Assembly: GCA_018902385.1 (NCBI GenBank)
Contig: JABSSW010000053.1
Location: 264,412 to 328,411, forward strand
Direction of reading: 5' to 3'
From: Physcia stellaris
Taxonomy: Eukaryota > Ascomycota > Lecanoromycetes > Caliciales > Physciaceae
Length of the DNA: 64,000 nt
In this document: piece after piece, positions 49,776 through 60,470 of the stretch
Position numbering within the stretch: the first letter of the stretch is position 1
Layout of the letters: every line of letters starts with the position of its first letter
Position numbers and translations under genes: made by a program
The notes under the pieces: model-generated
Databases searched by the model: none
Told to the model about the DNA's origin: nothing
What the model saw: the letters and a program-made list of their open reading frames with translations, nothing else

Positions 49776-50640
49776 TCTAACATCCACTCTAACGGTAGTC
49801 GATATCGACTACCAACGATTTTGGTGAGTGGGGTTAGGGTTAACTAGATCCACTACCAACGAAAAAAAGTTTCGTTGGTAGTGGATCGAGTTCTCAATGA
49901 ATAATGCTTGTATCAAAATTCTGAAACCAGATCTGAAATCTACGCAAAATTTCCAACAAGATACACATACATCATGACTCGATCGGGTTAGCGCCTGATT
50001 TTTTAAAAATTTTCGAAACTTTTTTTGAAACGAAAAGTTTCAAGTCCCGAACTTTTGTTGGTAGTGGATCTGGTTTGACGTCAATATTACACGTATCAAA
50101 AATCTAAAACCAGATCTGAAATCTACGCAAAAATTGCAACAAGATACGCATACATTATGACTCGATCGGGTTAGCGCCTGATTTTTTAAAAATTTTCGAA
50201 ACTTTTTTTGAAACGAAAAGTTCTAAGTCCCGAATTTTTGTTGGTAGTGGATCTAGTTTGACGTCAATATTACACGTATCAAAAATCTAAAACCAGATCT
50301 GAAATTTACGCAAAATTTTCAACAAGATACACATACATCATGACTCGATCGGGTTAGCGTCTGATTTTTTAAAAATTTTCGAAACTTTTTTTTGAAACGA
50401 AAAGTTTTAAGTCTCGAACTTTTGTTGGTAGTGAATCTAATTTGACGTCAATATTACACGTATGAAAAATCTGAAACCAGATTTGAGATTTAGGCAAAAT
50501 TTTCAACAAGATACACATACATTATGACTCGATCGGGTTAACGCCTGATTTTTTAGAAATTTTCGAAACTTTTTTCGAAACGAAAATTTCTAAATTTCGA
50601 ACTTTCGTTGATAGTGAATTTGATTTGACGTCAACTTTAA
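49776..50640 (+). repeat. Satellite array, GTAGTGG-type, third copy
   Basis: Header at 49776. The 20-bp palindrome GGTAGTCGATATCGACTACC is at 49794-49813 and the perfect 15-bp-stem hairpin at 49850-49884 (CCACTACCAACGAAA, 5-nt loop). Five units follow, close to those at 44374-45300. It ends in AT-rich minisatellite at 50640. Confidence 0.9.
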
Positions 50641-50879
50641 CGAATAAATTTATTAAATTTAATTTTACAAATTTATTCGTGTTTGATTAAAAATAATATT
50701 CATGTACGACTAAATTTAATAATGTTAAAAATAAAAATTAATTGATACACGAATAAACAAAAATTCATGCACGAATAAATTCAATTAATTTAACAATAAC
50801 AATTTATTCGTGCACAATTAAACAAATATTCATGCACGAATAAATAAATATTTATGCACAAATAAAAAAACATTCATGC
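50641..50879. repeat. CATGCACGAATAAA minisatellite, left block
   Basis: Irregular repeats of ATTCATGCACGAATAAAT. The satellite header at 50880 follows directly after ATTCATGC. The same minisatellite resumes at 52.1 kb. Confidence 0.8.
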
Positions 50880-52105
50880 TCTAACATCCACTCTAACGGT
50901 ACCGGTGCACCGGTACCGCAAATTTTGGTGGGTGGGGTTAGGGTTAACTAGCTCCGGTACCGATGAAATGTTCAGCCAGCGGTACCGGTGCGAGTTCTTG
51001 ATGAAAACTTAACATATGACAAATCTGAAAGCAGTTCTGAAATCAGCATGAAAAAACGCATCATTTTCATATATATAATGTCCCGATCGGGCTAGCGGTT
51101 GATTTTATAAAAAATTTTCAAGCAAGATTTTCGAAAATTTCGACTAAGTCCCGAGATTCTTGCGGTACCGGTGCTGTTTCTCGATGAATACTTGACGTAT
51201 CGTAATTTTGAGACCAGTTTTGAAATCTACAAGAAAAACGGAATAAAAAAGTGGTGAGGTTGGGCCGGATCGGGTTAGCGGCTAATTTGTTACGAATTTT
51301 TCGAATTTTGATAACTCGAAAATTCGACTAAGTCCCGAGATCCTTGCGGTATCGGTGCTGTTTCTCGATGAATATTTGACGTATCGTAATTCTGAAACCA
51401 GTTTTGAAATCTACAAGAAAAACGGAATAAAAAAGTGGTGAGGTTGGGCCGGATCGGGTTAGCGGCTAATTTGTTACGAATTTTTCGAATTTTGATAACT
51501 CGAAAATTCGACTAAGTCCCGAGATCCTTGCGGTACCGGTGCTGTTTCTCGATGAATATTTGACGTATCGTAATTCTGAAACCAGTTTTGAAATCTACAA
51601 GAAAAACGGAATGAAAAAGTGATGAGGTTGGGCCGGATCGGGTTAGCGGCTAATTTGTTACGAATTTTTCGAGTTTTGATAACTCGAAAATTCGATCAAG
51701 TTCCGAGATCTTTGCGGTACCGATGTTGTTTCTCGATGAATATTTGACGTATCGTAATTTTGAAACCAGTTTTGAAATCTACAAGAAAAACTCAGTAAAA
51801 AAGTGATGGAGTTGAGCCGAATCGAGTTAGCGACTAATTTGTTACGAATTTTTCGAGTTTTGATAACTCGAAAATTCGACTAAGTTTCGAGATTCTTGCG
51901 ATATCGATGCTTTTTCTCAATGAATATTTGACATATCGAGAATTTGAAATCAGTTTTGAAATTTACGTTAAAAATAAAATAAAAAAGTGATAAGATTTAG
52001 TCAAATCGAATTAGTGTTTAATGTTTTACGAATTTTTCGAATTTTTTTATCTCGAAACTTTAATTAAATTTCGAGAATTTTGCGATAACGCAATCGTTTC
52101 TAAAT
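50880..52105 (+). repeat. Satellite array, GGTACC-type, fresh
   Basis: Header TCTAACATCCACTCTAACGG at 50880. A perfect 22-bp palindrome (50897-50918, centre GTGCAC, arms CGGTACCG) is followed by GGGGTTAGGGTTAACTAG. Units with TTGCGGTACCGGTGCTGTTT recur at about 51163, 51347, 51530 and 51714 (183-184 bp). The last units are increasingly C-to-T mutated. Confidence 0.92.
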
Positions 52106-52930
52106 TTGTACATGAACGTTAATTGAATTAAAATAATAAAATAACAAATATATTAATATCAAATCAACAAAATTCATGCACGAATAAATTTTAATTCATG
52201 CACGAATAAATTTTAATTCATGCACAAATAAATAAATATTCATGCACGAATATAATTTAATTCATGCACGAATATAATTTAATTCATGCACGAATATATT
52301 TTAATTCATACACGAATATATTTTAATTCATGCACGAATAAATTTTTATTCATGCACGAATATAATTTAATTCGATGAATTAATTTAACCCGAGTGTTTA
52401 CGAATATAATTAAAATTATGCACGAATAAATAAAAATTCATGCACGAATATAATTTTAATTCATGCACGAATATATAAATTCATGCACGAATATATTTTA
52501 ATTGATGACGAATAAATTTTAATTTGCACAAATAAATAAAAATTCATGCACGAATATAATTTAATTTATGCACGAATAAATTTTTAACGAATATAAATTA
52601 ATCATCATGTACGAATATAATTTAATTCATGCACGAATATATTTTAATTAAATGCACGAATATATTTTAATTTACACGAATAAATAAAATTAAAACGAAT
52701 ACATTTATTAACTCTAACAATACAAATTTACTTTTACACAAATCAATTTAATTCATGCACGAATAAATAAATTGCATGAATTATTCGTGCACGAATAAAT
52801 AAATATTCGTGCATGAATAAATAAATATTAAATGAATAAATAAATACGAATATGAATAAATAAATATTCATGCATGAATAAAAAATATTCATGCACGAAT
52901 AAATTTAATAAATTCAATAATAAAATTTTA
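52106..52930. repeat. ATTCATGCACGAATA minisatellite, right block
   Basis: Some thirty irregular ~20-25 bp repeats of AATTCATGCACGAATA(A/T)A with AT spacers. No coding content. Confidence 0.85.
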
Positions 52931-53250
52931 TTTTAATTAAATATAAACAACGAAGTTTTCTCTTTAATTCTTTTTCAATCATTCACATTTTTCACATTTT
53001 CACAATTTACACACGAAACATACAACGATACAATATTGACAACAAATTTACAAAATACACATACGAAACACACAATACATATTCAAACGATATACACAAA
53101 ACACAAACACGAAACACACGTACGAAATATAATTTTAAAATCATACACACGTACAATTTTCACACGAATTACATACGCGAAATACAACAAAAAACATTAA
53201 AAATCTTTGAATAAGTTTATTTCAATTTGTTAATTTGTTTTTTTGATTTT
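52931..53250. other. ACACGAAACACA-rich spacer
   Basis: Repeated CACACGAAACA/TACGAAACAC words at 53000-53200. No gene. Confidence 0.5.
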
Positions 53251-53253
53251 TTG

Positions 53254-53417
53254 ATTTTATTGTTTTATTGTTTTATTGTTTTATTGTTTTATTGTTTTAT
53301 TGTTTTATTGTTTTCTTGTTTTATTGTTTTATTGTTTTCTTGTTTTATTGTTTTATTGTTTTCTTGTTTTATTGTTTTATTGCTTTATTGCTTTATTGTT
53401 TTATTGTTTTATTGTTT
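53254..53417 (+). repeat. TTTTATTG octamer array 1
   Basis: About 20 units of TTTTATTG, some TTTTCTTG. It ends TTTCTTTTTAT directly before element E copy 2. Open in several frames only because the unit lacks stops. Confidence 0.92.
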
Positions 53418-53425
53418 CTTTTTAT

Positions 53426-55110
53426 AGAACACAACCTATAAAAAAATGTCCTGCGTTTCCTTCTGGAGTTCTACGCTAACCGAATAAGGAACCACAGAAT
53501 TTTCAGGGTCCAGGTCACGAACATCAAAATCTGACTATTGCGCCCATGCAGTCATTTGCAGCTTGCACACCAACCAACAACCACATATGATTTTTGATTG
53601 TCTAGCCTCAATTGTAGAGCAGAATGAGCGCAATTCAACGCTGCAATAAAAACAGAAATCGGTTCATTATCGCAATAGTTATGAGGTGAACAAGTAGCTC
53701 TACACGCGAAATTGTTGCCGAGGAACCAATTCAGGGTCCAATATCCAAAACACGTTTTATTTCAAGAATCTCAATCCATCATGCAGTCTATTGGATTTCG
53801 GCCTGCCTACCACTGCAAAAGCACGTCAAGCGGCACTACGAATAGAAATAGAAACAGGAGAAACAACGGCAGTCGAATAGCAATTTAATTGATGCTCAAA
53901 TAAACTTGCTCAACAACCCAAATTCTTGATATCGACCACGACGATTTAAACGTAATACTTATTGTCATTCATTTCAAGTCAACGAACAATCGTTCGTTGT
54001 GTTTCGAGAGCCTCAATACACCGTCAACGGTCAAAACGAAATGGAGTGGATTTACGGCGAATTTTATGGCCCAAGACCGAGAGCTCGCTGTCAAGATCCT
54101 GTCACTCTCTGTCGCTCATTATTCGATGTAGCTTTCGATGCTTCTGCGGTGGACAAGAATACGATATCTCAGGTCAAAGCCGCTCAACAACAGTTGCAGA
54201 AGGAGCAAATTGAATGGGAATTCGAGCTCTTTTGCTATTGGTGGCGCATCGAACAACAAGCTGTAGCGAGAATAGAAGGGAAACTTTCGAAGACTCTGAA
54301 AGATAGACTGAATTACTCGCCACAAGGATACAAAGCTTCTTATTTTAAAGGGATATCCGCATTACCTGGATTATATAATGCTTATGGAGATACCTGAACC
54401 TCTCGAGATAAATGGAAGGACGATTACGTGGTTGATCGAATCGTAATAAAACGACTCTATTTCCCGCTTTGTACGGCTATTCGCAGCAACGATATCGAAA
54501 GGATGCGTATACATATAAGGGAGGAAATAGTATATTTCTGTGCGAAGGAAAAGCTCTTGAAACAACCTCTTGAACACTATTTGTACGGCGGAATTCAAAG
54601 ACGTCTTTCTTCTTATTATTGGGACCCGAGCAATTGGCCTACCGATGTTAACGTGGTGGAAAAGCAGCCAAATGATCGATTTTCATCTGATTCGGAGTCA
54701 ACCGATTCAGATTATTGAATCCGATATCACGTGCCTTATTGCTTTATTCGATATCACGTGCCTTATCGCCTTATCGCTCTTTCGCACTAGACTCGATCAG
54801 GAACCATGATATGCTTCGAAGATATGGCCAAATTGCAATTTTCACACATAAGACTCCATTGCCATTATTCAAAGATTTTGATTCGCGGCACTCTTTTGAT
54901 AAGCTCAGGGTTTTTTGTAATTTCCAACGTATTGTTTTACAGTTGCTTCGCATTTGCACCCCAATCAACAACCACATATGATTTTCACTTATCTAGCCAA
55001 AATTGTAGAGCAGAATGAGCGCATTCCAACGCTGCAAAAATAACAGAAATCGGTTCATTATCGCAATAGTTCTTTATTTGCTAGAAATTTTAGGACAACT
55101 TTTGCGATTG
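53426..55110 (+). mobile_element. Element E copy 2, fresh, 3' end missing
   Basis: Starts AGAACACAACCTATAAAAAA, the same terminus as E copy 1, immediately after octamer array 1. Carries ~120-bp blocks at 53560-53685 and 54960-55075 (GAGCGCA...GCTGCAA, CGGTTCATTATCGCAATAGTT) around a broken gene. The terminal CCGGGCCTACTTGT is absent. Similarity ends near 55110, before octamer array 2. Confidence 0.8.
53795..54718 (+). pseudogene. Element E protein, broken copy
   Basis: LDFGLPTTAKARQAAL at about 53790-53840 matches the N-terminus of the E copy 1 protein but ends at TAG. The main frame from 53999 (FREPQYTVNGQNEM, LFDVAFDASAV, IRSNDIERMRIHIREEIV, to 54718) is continuous except for TGA at 54395. 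That codon aligns with Trp in the copy 1 PWTER, so TGG became TGA. The tail PNDRFSSDSESTDSDY is acidic. Function unknown. Confidence 0.78.
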
Positions 55111-55191
55111 CGATATTTAATTGATTTTCGTTAGTTTTTTGATTTTTGAATTGTTTTATTTTGTTTCAAATTGTTTTAATGTTTTGTTTGT

Positions 55192-55304
55192 TTTATTGTT
55201 TTATTGTTTTATTGTTTTATTGTTTTATTGTTTTATTGTTTTATTGTTTTATTGTTTTATTGTTTTATTGTTTTATTGTTTTATTGTTTTATTGTTTTAT
55301 TGTT
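55192..55304 (+). repeat. TTTTATTG octamer array 2
   Basis: About 14 units, ending TTTCTTTTTAATTTC about 20 bp before the ATG at 55335. Its end matches the end of array 1, so recombination between the arrays could have placed or could remove the 53.4-55.2 kb segment. Confidence 0.92.
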
Positions 55305-55334
55305 TCTTTTTAATTTCAAAAAAAAATTCTCAAA

Positions 55335-57863
55335 ATGTCGTTTTACGATATCAACAATTCTAACGTCATTGACAACGTTGAACGAATTAACGATTTTCTT
55401 TATTACAATAAAGAATTTAAAATCGTTTTTTGTACAAAATGTCACGTTGTTATAAACAACGAAAACAACGACAAATCAATTACTCATTTCAATTCTAACG
55501 TTCAACATCGAAATTTAACTTTCAACGAGAAAAAATCAATTATAAACGACTTGAAAAATTACACACTTGTTTCAACGAAAGATATTGAAATTCCTCAAAA
55601 TTTCAAGCATTTTTTTCCGTTTTTGTACACATATAACGACGCTTTTTCGTGTAAAAAGTGTTCGTATGTTGTACGTAACGAAAAAAAAATGAGTACACAT
55701 TGTAATCAACAACACAATGACAAAAAAACAAAACAATCAACAGAAACGTTTTATAATTCGAACGTATACGCGCAAATTTTTACAACAAATCGATATCGAA
55801 AATTTTTCGCTGTTTTATTTAACGACAATCAAATCAACGTTACACGTCAAAATTCAACGTTACAAACAAATTTTACAAACGACGAAACAAATCAAATCAA
55901 CGAATATAATCAACAATTAAACGATATCAAAATGCAATCGATTCAACGAAACGAAACGACGCAATTCAAAGAATACAATTTGTTTTTACAACAATCATAT
56001 TTTCACGAATATCTCGAAAACAAAAATATTGACGATTTAATACAATCTGTCAATACAAAATTCTTGAAACAACACGAACAATTACGTTGTTTACACGAAT
56101 TAACGCTTGAACTCGCAATCGAATCAAACGAATTAATTCAAAAATTCGATATTCGATTAAAACAATTGTTACATACAGATAAAGCAATCGATATTGCTTT
56201 ACATAACAAAAAAATGAATTCGTTTCAAGAATTGCAAAATACGTCGTCAACTCAAGATTATTATTCGACGTTTGCAGATTTAATCTGTTATATTTATTAT
56301 TCAATCGAAATTGAAAAATCGAATTATTCGCAACCGATTATTACAACAAAAATTGCTCAATCTATTCGATTAATTACGCAACTTTTGTCTCGAATCAACG
56401 AAATTGACAACAAAAAACAACAAGACGAATTTAAACAAATAATTAAAACGTCTATTATTCGATTAACGTTTGAATTGTTATGTCAAAAAACAGAACAAAA
56501 ACGTCTCGACAAACACGCAACGTTTGACAGTATTGTTGTTACGTTTTTTATTTGCAAATCAATAAGTTCTGTTCATAAAACGTTCATTAAAACGTCAATG
56601 ATCGAAAAATTATGCAGCAAACTTCTTTACATGCTTCGATATCTTTTTATGTTATACGTCAATTATCGAAACGAACAAGCAAACAACAACGATGAAAACG
56701 ATTTCAACGTATCAACGTTTTTTCACAAAAATTTACTCGAACACGTATCAAACGATTCACGAAATTGTTTCGAAACAATACAAAATTATCGAGCTTTAAC
56801 GCGAAAAATCTCGATGAACGAAACTGGAAATTCTAAAATTACAGACGTTTCTAACGATATTCTTCGATACGATAACGTTGAAATTTCAATCAACAAATTA
56901 CGATTATTTTTCAATCAATTAATTGACGATTTTGAACGACAATTATTCGAAAATTTGTTACAAATCGACAAAAACGAACTCGAAACGTCAATTAATCTTA
57001 ACGACATTTATGACGATTTACACGAACAAAAAGATCAATTTTATTTCGTTGAACACGTCACGAAAAATCAAGATTTTTCGCATTTGAAACAATTTTTTAT
57101 TCGACGTTTTTTCAAAACAAAAATTGAATTTCATCGTTTCTTTCACGACAAAAATACAACAATTAATAACAATCAAATTTCGATATATTTACAACATCGA
57201 AAAGACTTTTTAAAATTGTTATTAATTGTTATTTATTTAACAACCGGAGCGTTTGCTCGAGGCGAAGAAATTATCAAAACAAAATTCAAAAATTCGTTAC
57301 ATACGGGTTTACGCGAAGTTTTTTACGACGAAACATCGAAATTAATTATGTTTAATTTACGATATCACAAAAATCAATCGAAACAACGAAAAAACAGCAA
57401 AAATATTCGATTTTGTAACGAACGCGTTTCAAAAATTATCGTTTATTATTTACTGTTCGTTCAATCTTTTTACGAATTTTTACGAATTCGTTATTTAGAT
57501 TCGAAAACGTTGTCGTCGATTCATTTATTCGAAAATAACGACAAAACATTCACATCTGAATCAATGTCTGATTTTATTAAATTAAAATCGTTACATTATA
57601 TTCAAACGCCGTTACGAATCGCGATGTTACGTCAAATTATGACGTATATTATTCGTGAACGAATTTTGATTTCAAATTACAATGACAACGATTCGTCGAA
57701 TTCTGACAACGACGAATCAATACAATTTATACAAGCGAATCATTCTCGTAAAACGAATCAATTTCATTACGGACGCGATCAACATACGTTGATAAATACA
57801 TCGAAAAATGCACAACTCGAAGCGTTGAAATTTTGCAAAAATATCAAGAATTTTTCAATTTAA
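55335..57863 (+). CDS. Telomere-linked-helicase-type protein, part 1: zinc fingers and recombinase-like region (842 aa)
   Basis: ATG at 55335. Two Zn-finger-like motifs lie in the first 130 residues: CTKC...H...H (~33-60) and CKKC-x12-H-x4-H (~109-130). Residues ~625-830 contain IYLTTGAFARGEEI, LIMFNLRYHKNQSK and HSRKTNQFHYGRDQ. From memory this block (ARGxE...RYHK...H...HYG) precedes RecQ helicases in fungal telomere-linked helicases and resembles the R/H/Y residues of tyrosine recombinases. The frame ends at 57863, but the protein logically continues in the next frame; adding one T to the TTTT run near 57830 would join them. No Trp, about 5 Gly and 4 Pro in 842 residues. Very AT-rich yet fully open. 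Confidence 0.72.
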   Translation: MSFYDINNSNVIDNVERINDFLYYNKEFKIVFCTKCHVVINNENNDKSITHFNSNVQHRNLTFNEKKSIINDLKNYTLVSTKDIEIPQNFKHFFPFLYTYNDAFSCKKCSYVVRNEKKMSTHCNQQHNDKKTKQSTETFYNSNVYAQIFTTNRYRKFFAVLFNDNQINVTRQNSTLQTNFTNDETNQINEYNQQLNDIKMQSIQRNETTQFKEYNLFLQQSYFHEYLENKNIDDLIQSVNTKFLKQHEQLRCLHELTLELAIESNELIQKFDIRLKQLLHTDKAIDIALHNKKMNSFQELQNTSSTQDYYSTFADLICYIYYSIEIEKSNYSQPIITTKIAQSIRLITQLLSRINEIDNKKQQDEFKQIIKTSIIRLTFELLCQKTEQKRLDKHATFDSIVVTFFICKSISSVHKTFIKTSMIEKLCSKLLYMLRYLFMLYVNYRNEQANNNDENDFNVSTFFHKNLLEHVSNDSRNCFETIQNYRALTRKISMNETGNSKITDVSNDILRYDNVEISINKLRLFFNQLIDDFERQLFENLLQIDKNELETSINLNDIYDDLHEQKDQFYFVEHVTKNQDFSHLKQFFIRRFFKTKIEFHRFFHDKNTTINNNQISIYLQHRKDFLKLLLIVIYLTTGAFARGEEIIKTKFKNSLHTGLREVFYDETSKLIMFNLRYHKNQSKQRKNSKNIRFCNERVSKIIVYYLLFVQSFYEFLRIRYLDSKTLSSIHLFENNDKTFTSESMSDFIKLKSLHYIQTPLRIAMLRQIMTYIIRERILISNYNDNDSSNSDNDESIQFIQANHSRKTNQFHYGRDQHTLINTSKNAQLEALKFCKNIKNFSI

Positions 57864-58732
57864 ACGGAAATTCGATTACGAAACGTATTCGTTCAAATTC
57901 AAACGACGACGACGACAACGTTACAACAACAAACAAAAAATTAAAAACGTCAAATGAAATATCTTTCAATACGTCGTTATTAACACGAGATGTTAACGAA
58001 AACGTTCTTGATTTAAATTTATCGTTACAACGATTTTTCAAAAATTCAAACGCAACGTTTAAATCAAACGCACAATTCGAATCAATAAAAGCAATCGAAA
58101 ATAACGTTTCGAATGTGTTTTTTCGAGCAGGAACCGGAGCAGGAAAAAGTCTGTTATTTATGTTTTCGTCATTTATTTCGAAAGAAACAATTAACTTTGT
58201 AGCGTTGCCACTTGTATCGTTAAAATTCGACATGAATCAACGATTAAAAACGCTCAATATTCACGCAGAAATATTCGAAAACAATGCACAACATTCGTCA
58301 AATTTGCAATTAATATCTTACGAAAGTTTATTCGAAAATTCAACGTTTTACGATTATTTATCGTTACAAATTCGACAAAATAAACATATTCGACTTTTTT
58401 TCGACGAAGCACACTTGATTGTTTTGCATAAACAATTTCGATACATCATGAAACATCTGTCACAAATCAATTTGTATAAAATTCAATTGATATTTTTATC
58501 AGCAAGTTTTACAACAGAAATTTTACAAGAAATAATGACGCAATTTTCGATTCAAAAATATGAAATATTTCACACAACAACGACACGAAATAACATCAAA
58601 TATATCGTTCGAGAACACAAACAAAATATCGATATATTTGAAGATTTGAAAAATTGTATTCAACAAGAACTTTATCATACGTTAAAAACGACGAAAAATA
58701 TTGATTTATACAAAAGAAAAACAACAATGTGA
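57833..58732 (+). CDS. RecQ-type helicase, part 2: motifs 0-III
   Basis: 299 codons. There is no real start: the frame opens with TTG inside the end of part 1. An acidic linker (SNDDDDN) is followed by AQFESIKAI (motif 0), FRAGTGAGKSLLFMF (Walker A), VALPLVSLKFD (Ia), LFFDEAHLI (DEAH, motif II) and LIFLSASFTTEI (III). This is the first RecA-like domain of a RecQ-family ATP-dependent helicase. It stops at 58732, while motif IV sits in the next frame; removing one A from the AAAAA run near 58696 would join them. Confidence 0.82.
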   Translation: MQKYQEFFNLNGNSITKRIRSNSNDDDDNVTTTNKKLKTSNEISFNTSLLTRDVNENVLDLNLSLQRFFKNSNATFKSNAQFESIKAIENNVSNVFFRAGTGAGKSLLFMFSSFISKETINFVALPLVSLKFDMNQRLKTLNIHAEIFENNAQHSSNLQLISYESLFENSTFYDYLSLQIRQNKHIRLFFDEAHLIVLHKQFRYIMKHLSQINLYKIQLIFLSASFTTEILQEIMTQFSIQKYEIFHTTTTRNNIKYIVREHKQNIDIFEDLKNCIQQELYHTLKTTKNIDLYKRKTTM

Positions 58733-60470
58733 AGATTTCGCACGTAAATACAAAACATTGTATTATCACGCGAAAATGACACAAGACGACAAAGAATCGA
58801 CGCAAAAATCGTTTTTTCAAGACAATAATCAACGTATTTTAATTGCTACTTCAGCATTTAACGAAGGAATCGATTATTCGTCAATAAAATACGTTTTACA
58901 CGTTTCAAAACACGAATCAATGATTATTGTCGATCAACAAATCGGACGAGCCGGTCGTAATAACGAGAATGCAACATCGATTTTTTTCGTTTCTTACAAT
59001 TTTCTATCACGAAAAATAGAAAATAAAATCGATCGAAAAATAACGAAAGAAAACGACGTTTTTCGAATCGATCAAAATATGTTACATGCATATTTATTAG
59101 AAAAGAAATGTTTACGACGTGTTCTCGACAATTATTTCGACAATAAAAAAACTGAAGAGTGTTCACACAATCAAAATCTTTGTTATTTATGTGAAAAACG
59201 ATTCAACGAATTACAACAACAAAAAACAAACGAAATTTCGAAAATTTCGTCGAATTTTCACGAAGAATCGAATTTTTTACGATATTACGAAAAATTTTCG
59301 AATTTTTGTTTCAATTGTTTTCGTCACAGAAAATTTGACGATATGCATTTACACGAAACGTCAAATTGTAAACATGAAAAACTTTTCGATTTTCAAGTTT
59401 TAGCAAAGAATATCAAAGACGAAATCAAGAAAAACAAATTACTCGTTGAAGAATTTTCTTGTTATTATTGTTTATTGCCGCAAAAATTGTGTAACAATAC
59501 ACGAAAAAATAACAAATGTCAATATTTAACAACGTCTTTGTACGTTTTGTTAACTATTACGTTTTGTCATAAAAAAAAATTCTTGATGAATTCGTATTTA
59601 ACGAATTTTTCGAAATCGAATTCGAATTCGAATTCTTTGACGTTTTCGAAATTTCTTTGTCAAAAATCTTCAATATTCGATACAGATTGCATACACGCTA
59701 TGCATATTATTTACGAATTTATTCAAAACTTCGACAGATTGATTTCAGAATTAATGAAAATTCACAATTCTCACAAAGAACGACAAAAACAATTGAAAAA
59801 TTCAAACAACGAATCAAAACAACAATCGAACGTTCAATTCAACGATAATTCAAATAACAAATCGATTAACGATTCAAACGACGAATCAAATGACGAATCA
59901 AACGACGAATCAAATAACGAATCAAACGACGAATTAAATAACGATTCAAACGACGAATCAAATGACGAATCAAACAACGAATTAATCGACAAATCGAACG
60001 ATTTATCGCGTCAAAAATCAAACGATTCATTGCATTTACAATTCGAATCAACGTTAAATATAAGTCAACGTGACAACAATCAAATTTCGTCAAATATTAT
60101 ACAGAAATCGAGTCACGATTCGATTTCGAATTCAAGTATCGATTCAAAATTTGAAACAGTATCTTTTCACAAACAAGACAAAATTGTGAAAGAAAAATAC
60201 AAAGAATATATCAAACAAGCACGCAAAAACGTCAAAAACAAAACAATGATTCAAAACATGATAATGTCAATTGAAAATTTCGTAAATAGTTCAGAATTTT
60301 ACGATTTAATCGACGAAGAAACGTATGATTATTATCACGAAAAAAAATCAACTCAAAACGTTACAAAAAAACAATCGAAATTTATAATCGATGACAACAA
60401 TTTATACGATATATCATCGTCTTCAGACGACGAAATTGTCGACGAAATTGTTCGAAAAAACAAAACATGA
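58701..60470 (+). CDS. RecQ-type helicase, part 3: motifs IV-VI and Cys-rich C-terminus
   Basis: 589 codons. Begins in frame with LIYTKEKQQCEDFA and YHAKMTQDDKE (motif IV), then ILIATSAFNEGIDYS (V) and QQIGRAGRN (VI, arginine finger). A Cys/His-rich region (CFNCFRHRKF, CYYCLLPQKLC, KCQYL) matches the zinc-binding tail of telomere-linked helicases. Residues ~370-440 are repeats of NDESNDES from 12-bp units (59860-60000). The C-terminal YKEYIKQARKN...MIMSIENFV...STQN domain recurs in the next frame. No Trp seen. Confidence 0.82.
   Translation: MIYTKEKQQCEDFARKYKTLYYHAKMTQDDKESTQKSFFQDNNQRILIATSAFNEGIDYSSIKYVLHVSKHESMIIVDQQIGRAGRNNENATSIFFVSYNFLSRKIENKIDRKITKENDVFRIDQNMLHAYLLEKKCLRRVLDNYFDNKKTEECSHNQNLCYLCEKRFNELQQQKTNEISKISSNFHEESNFLRYYEKFSNFCFNCFRHRKFDDMHLHETSNCKHEKLFDFQVLAKNIKDEIKKNKLLVEEFSCYYCLLPQKLCNNTRKNNKCQYLTTSLYVLLTITFCHKKKFLMNSYLTNFSKSNSNSNSLTFSKFLCQKSSIFDTDCIHAMHIIYEFIQNFDRLISELMKIHNSHKERQKQLKNSNNESKQQSNVQFNDNSNNKSINDSNDESNDESNDESNNESNDELNNDSNDESNDESNNELIDKSNDLSRQKSNDSLHLQFESTLNISQRDNNQISSNIIQKSSHDSISNSSIDSKFETVSFHKQDKIVKEKYKEYIKQARKNVKNKTMIQNMIMSIENFVNSSEFYDLIDEETYDYYHEKKSTQNVTKKQSKFIIDDNNLYDISSSSDDEIVDEIVRKNKT

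Noticed and set aside
40762-52105. CRISPR array
   Set aside because: Repeats are ~183 bp with diverged copies of the whole unit, without short unique spacers; the genome is eukaryotic.
53227-53479. Membrane protein ORFs (FYCFIVLL repeats), also at 55121-55455
   Set aside because: Pure translation of the TTTTATTG octamer, open in several frames.
57833-58732. Introns or programmed frameshifting between helicase frames
   Set aside because: No GT-AG pair joins the motifs, and no clear slippery heptamer in the right frame; a one-base homopolymer indel is simpler.
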